From assembly GCA_902785065.1 (NCBI GenBank), contig CACZXH010000004.1, forward strand, positions 1 through 56,554: 56,554 bases of DNA, in the 5' to 3' direction. This DNA comes from an uncultured Bacteroidia bacterium. GTDB lineage: Bacteria; Bacteroidota; Bacteroidia; Bacteroidales; UBA932. Under the pieces are notes generated by a model that did not search any database, was not told the origin of the DNA, and saw nothing but the letters and a program-made list of their open reading frames with translations. Positions 51,106 to 56,554 of the stretch are shown here, in pieces. Positions within the stretch are counted from its first letter, which is position 1, and each line of letters opens with the position of its first letter. The translations under genes and the position numbers were made by a program.

Positions 51106-51124
51106 GCGAAATGTATTATTTCGC
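51106..51124. promoter_or_regulatory. Inverted repeat upstream of glnK
   Basis: GCGAAAT (51106-51112) and ATTTCGC (51118-51124) form a perfect 7-bp inverted repeat with a five-base centre, 56-74 nt before the glnK ATG. The right size for a dimeric regulator's site, it could control nitrogen genes. A second short dyad (AAGGG/CCCTT) lies closer to glnK. No clear promoter was found. Confidence 0.4.
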
Positions 51125-51163
51125 AAGTTATTGATAATTAATATTTTACAAAAGAGATATCTC

Positions 51164-55843
<4,680 letters not shown>

Positions 55844-55849
55844 AAGGCG

Positions 55850-56554
55850 TCAATACTGGATTTGAAGGTTCTGTACTTTCTCGGCCAGGGCGCGCAGTCG
55901 CTCCTGTTCGAGGACATGCTTGTATTCGATCGGAATGACCTTGACGAAATCGTCGAGGGACCGGTTCCAGTCGTCGAGAAGCGTCCGCGCCTGGTTCGAA
56001 CCGGTGTAAAGATAATGCTGGCGGACCAGCTCGTGCAGTTCCTTCCGGTCGAGTTTGTCATCGACCAGGGAGATCTCGACCATGTCGAGGTTGCAGTAGT
56101 AATCAAACACGTGACCGGGATCATAGATGTAGGCGACGCCTCCGGACATGCCGGCGGCAAAGTTGCGGCCCACAGGCCCCAGGACGACTACGCGGCCGCC
56201 CGTCATGTATTCGCAACAATGGTCGCCCGCCCCTTCCACGACGGCCTTGGCGCCGGAATTGCGGACCGCAAAGCGCTGGCCGACCCGGCCGGCGACATAC
56301 ATTTCGCCGCCCGTGGCACCGTAGAGACAAGTGTTACCGGCAATGGTGTTCTCTTCCGCCTTGAAGGTTGCGCGCGTGGACGGGCGGATGGCCACCCGGC
56401 CGCCACTCAGGCCTTTGCCGACATAGTCGTTGGCCTCCCCCTCCAGGCGAACGTTGATGCCGCCGGCGAGGAACGCGCAGAAGCTCTGGCCGGCGGAGCC
56501 CTTGAACTTGATGTTCACGGTCGAATCTGGCAGACCCTCGGCGCCGTACTTGGC
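55850..56554 (-). CDS. gltB: Glutamate synthase large subunit, C-terminal part (cut by window end)
   Basis: The last 234 residues of GltB. The frame remains open at the window end (AKYGAEGLPDSTVNIKFKG), so an internal ATG at 56518 is not the start. The visible part is the GXGXG beta-helix domain, with repeated turns such as GGINVRLEG, GKGLSGGRV, GNTCLYGATGG and GMSGGVAYIYD. The C-terminal tail runs HVLEQERLRALAEKVQ. This domain links the glutaminase and synthase sites in the full ~1500-residue enzyme, which lies beyond the window. gltD follows after 6 bp. Confidence 0.96.
   Translation of the reverse strand, partial: AKYGAEGLPDSTVNIKFKGSAGQSFCAFLAGGINVRLEGEANDYVGKGLSGGRVAIRPSTRATFKAEENTIAGNTCLYGATGGEMYVAGRVGQRFAVRNSGAKAVVEGAGDHCCEYMTGGRVVVLGPVGRNFAAGMSGGVAYIYDPGHVFDYYCNLDMVEISLVDDKLDRKELHELVRQHYLYTGSNQARTLLDDWNRSLDDFVKVIPIEYKHVLEQERLRALAEKVQNLQIQY

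Overview
The window looks like a stretch of chromosome from a GC-rich member of the Bacteroidales (Bacteroidetes), probably a gut or rumen organism. The evidence is a SusC/SusD pair, a hybrid two-component regulator, promoter elements of the Bacteroidetes type (TTTG, about 19-21 bp, TAnnTTTG), lipoprotein signals and Bacteroidales-type nitrogen genes. No rRNA or tRNA was recognised, so I cannot name a genus.

Region 1 (1-6.9 kb) is accessory DNA. It holds a cut-off RadC/JAB-domain gene, about 1 kb of AT-rich non-coding sequence, a DUF1848 iron-sulfur protein, a relic of a RelE-like toxin, an AAA ATPase with a DUF234 nuclease-like tail, and a large SF2 helicase with two predicted membrane helices. 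Two ~140-bp direct repeats rich in hairpins (1122-1261 and 3901-4041) bracket the DUF1848-ATPase segment, so it looks like an exchangeable cassette in a possible defence island.

Region 2 (6.9-8.3 kb) holds a small lipoprotein, a GreA/GreB-type factor and a DEDDh exonuclease that overlaps it.

Region 3 (8.4-45.8 kb) is a large polysaccharide utilization locus. A thirteen-gene minus-strand run reads susC, susD, GH97, GH59, CE1-like esterase, alpha/beta hydrolase, class-C beta-lactamase-like hydrolase, GH27, a 2-epimerase/GH30-like fusion, GH26, GH26, GH35-like/DUF5597 and a GH2-CE7 fusion. Divergent to it are the hybrid two-component regulator and a sialate-O-acetylesterase-family esterase. A GH3 gene lies at one end and a GH9 gene plus an acyltransferase at the other. 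The enzyme set fits acetylated galactoglucomannan: mannanases cut the backbone, GH27/GH97 remove alpha-galactose, several esterases remove acetyl groups, and GH2, GH3 and GH9 act on mannosyl or glucosyl links. The two gene fusions are the most unusual proteins here. Regulatory features include three helically phased CGGAC repeats upstream of the susC promoter, a ~215-nt susC leader, a strong terminator-like hairpin between susD and GH97, and an internal promoter before the CE1-like gene.

Region 4 (45.9 kb to the end) is a nitrogen block on the minus strand: gltB (cut by the window), gltD, pyrG, purF, glnK, amt, asnB, glmS. It joins ammonium uptake and sensing to glutamate synthase and four further glutamine-dependent enzymes. 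A palindromic repeat appears to have been absorbed into the asnB coding sequence.
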